This document shows, in pieces, positions 63,269 to 64,000 of a DNA stretch of 64,000 nucleotides (positions are counted from its first letter, which is position 1; every line of letters starts with the position of its first letter). A program made the translations under genes and the position numbers. Origin of the DNA: Motiliproteus sp. SC1-56 (GTDB lineage: Bacteria > Pseudomonadota > Gammaproteobacteria > Pseudomonadales > Balneatricaceae); contig NZ_JAEMGS010000007.1 in the NCBI RefSeq assembly GCF_017309075.1, positions 62,001 to 126,000 on the forward strand, read 5' to 3'. Under the pieces are notes generated by a model, which saw only the letters and a list, made by a program, of their open reading frames with translations, ran no database searches and had not been told where the DNA came from.

Positions 63269-63297
63269 TTCCTTCGCTCCGGGGCAGGCTGTATACT
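63269..63297 (+). promoter_or_regulatory. Candidate alaS promoter
   Basis: TATACT (63292-63297) is a good -10. The only -35 candidate 17 bp upstream is weak (TTCCTT). Transcription from it would give a leader of about 100 nt before alaS. Confidence 0.35.
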
Positions 63298-63379
63298 ATT
63301 GCGTTTTTGCAACTCCGGCGCCGGATGTGGTATTTACCGGCGGGTCGGGGCGAGATAGTCCAATCCGTCCCGTTTTTGA

Positions 63380-64000
<621 letters not shown>

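Overview
The window looks like the chromosome of a free-living, probably marine gammaproteobacterium of the Oceanospirillales/Pseudomonadales type. It is GC-rich and densely coding, and it shows gene orders typical of that group: hemA-prfA-prmC, rlmE-ftsH-folP-glmM-tpiA-secG-tRNA-Leu-rimP-nusA-infB-rbfA-truB-rpsO-pnp, ilvY/ilvC, ybbA-ybbP/tesA and recX-alaS. The genus cannot be fixed from sequence alone. No phage, insertion sequence, CRISPR array or rRNA was seen.

Layout. 1-6.8 kb: a TPR lipoprotein (cut by the left edge) divergent from hemA-prfA-prmC-moeB-CoA-binding protein-luxS. 6.8-10.3 kb: a gap with an inverted DnaA-box pair, then a minus-strand run of hydrolase, ABM-fold protein, a DyP-type peroxidase homologue with degenerate catalytic motifs, ankyrin protein and SixA-like phosphatase. 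10.3-15.2 kb: a complete branched-chain amino-acid ABC transporter (livKHMGF) with a hairpin terminator between livK and livH. 15.5-16 kb: tRNA-Ser, tRNA-Asn and two identical tRNA-Lys genes. 16.2-21 kb: greB, small unknowns, rlmA, dapE, an unlisted 55-residue ORF and yhbY. 21-36 kb: the housekeeping supercluster, with candidate regulatory leaders before rimP, rpsO and pnp.

36-45 kb is more accessory: an Lrp regulator, membrane proteins, yciA, a PafA-like alkaline phosphatase, and an arylsulfatase gene interrupted by one in-frame TAG. At about 45.1 kb, on the minus strand of an apparently empty gap, lies a roughly 118-nt transcript unit with seven GGA motifs, several in hairpin loops, and an ideal terminator. 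I read it as a CsrB/RsmY/RsmZ-family sponge RNA for CsrA/RsmA. 45.3-54 kb: DUF2489 pair, a haem-binding (CXXCH) chemoreceptor, ybbP-ybbA/tesA, and ilvY/ilvC with an operator. 54-64 kb: a TPP riboswitch and thiC, a YhcC-like radical SAM protein, a bacteriohemerythrin, a BacNav-type sodium channel, MOSC, CorC-like and AvtA proteins, recX, a 0.9-kb non-coding region holding two 111-bp inverted repeat modules, and the start of alaS.

The strongest item for follow-up is the GGA-rich small RNA. Next come the DyP homologue lacking its proximal His, the nonsense-interrupted sulfatase, the inverted repeat modules before alaS and the stacked leader structures in the rimP-pnp cluster.
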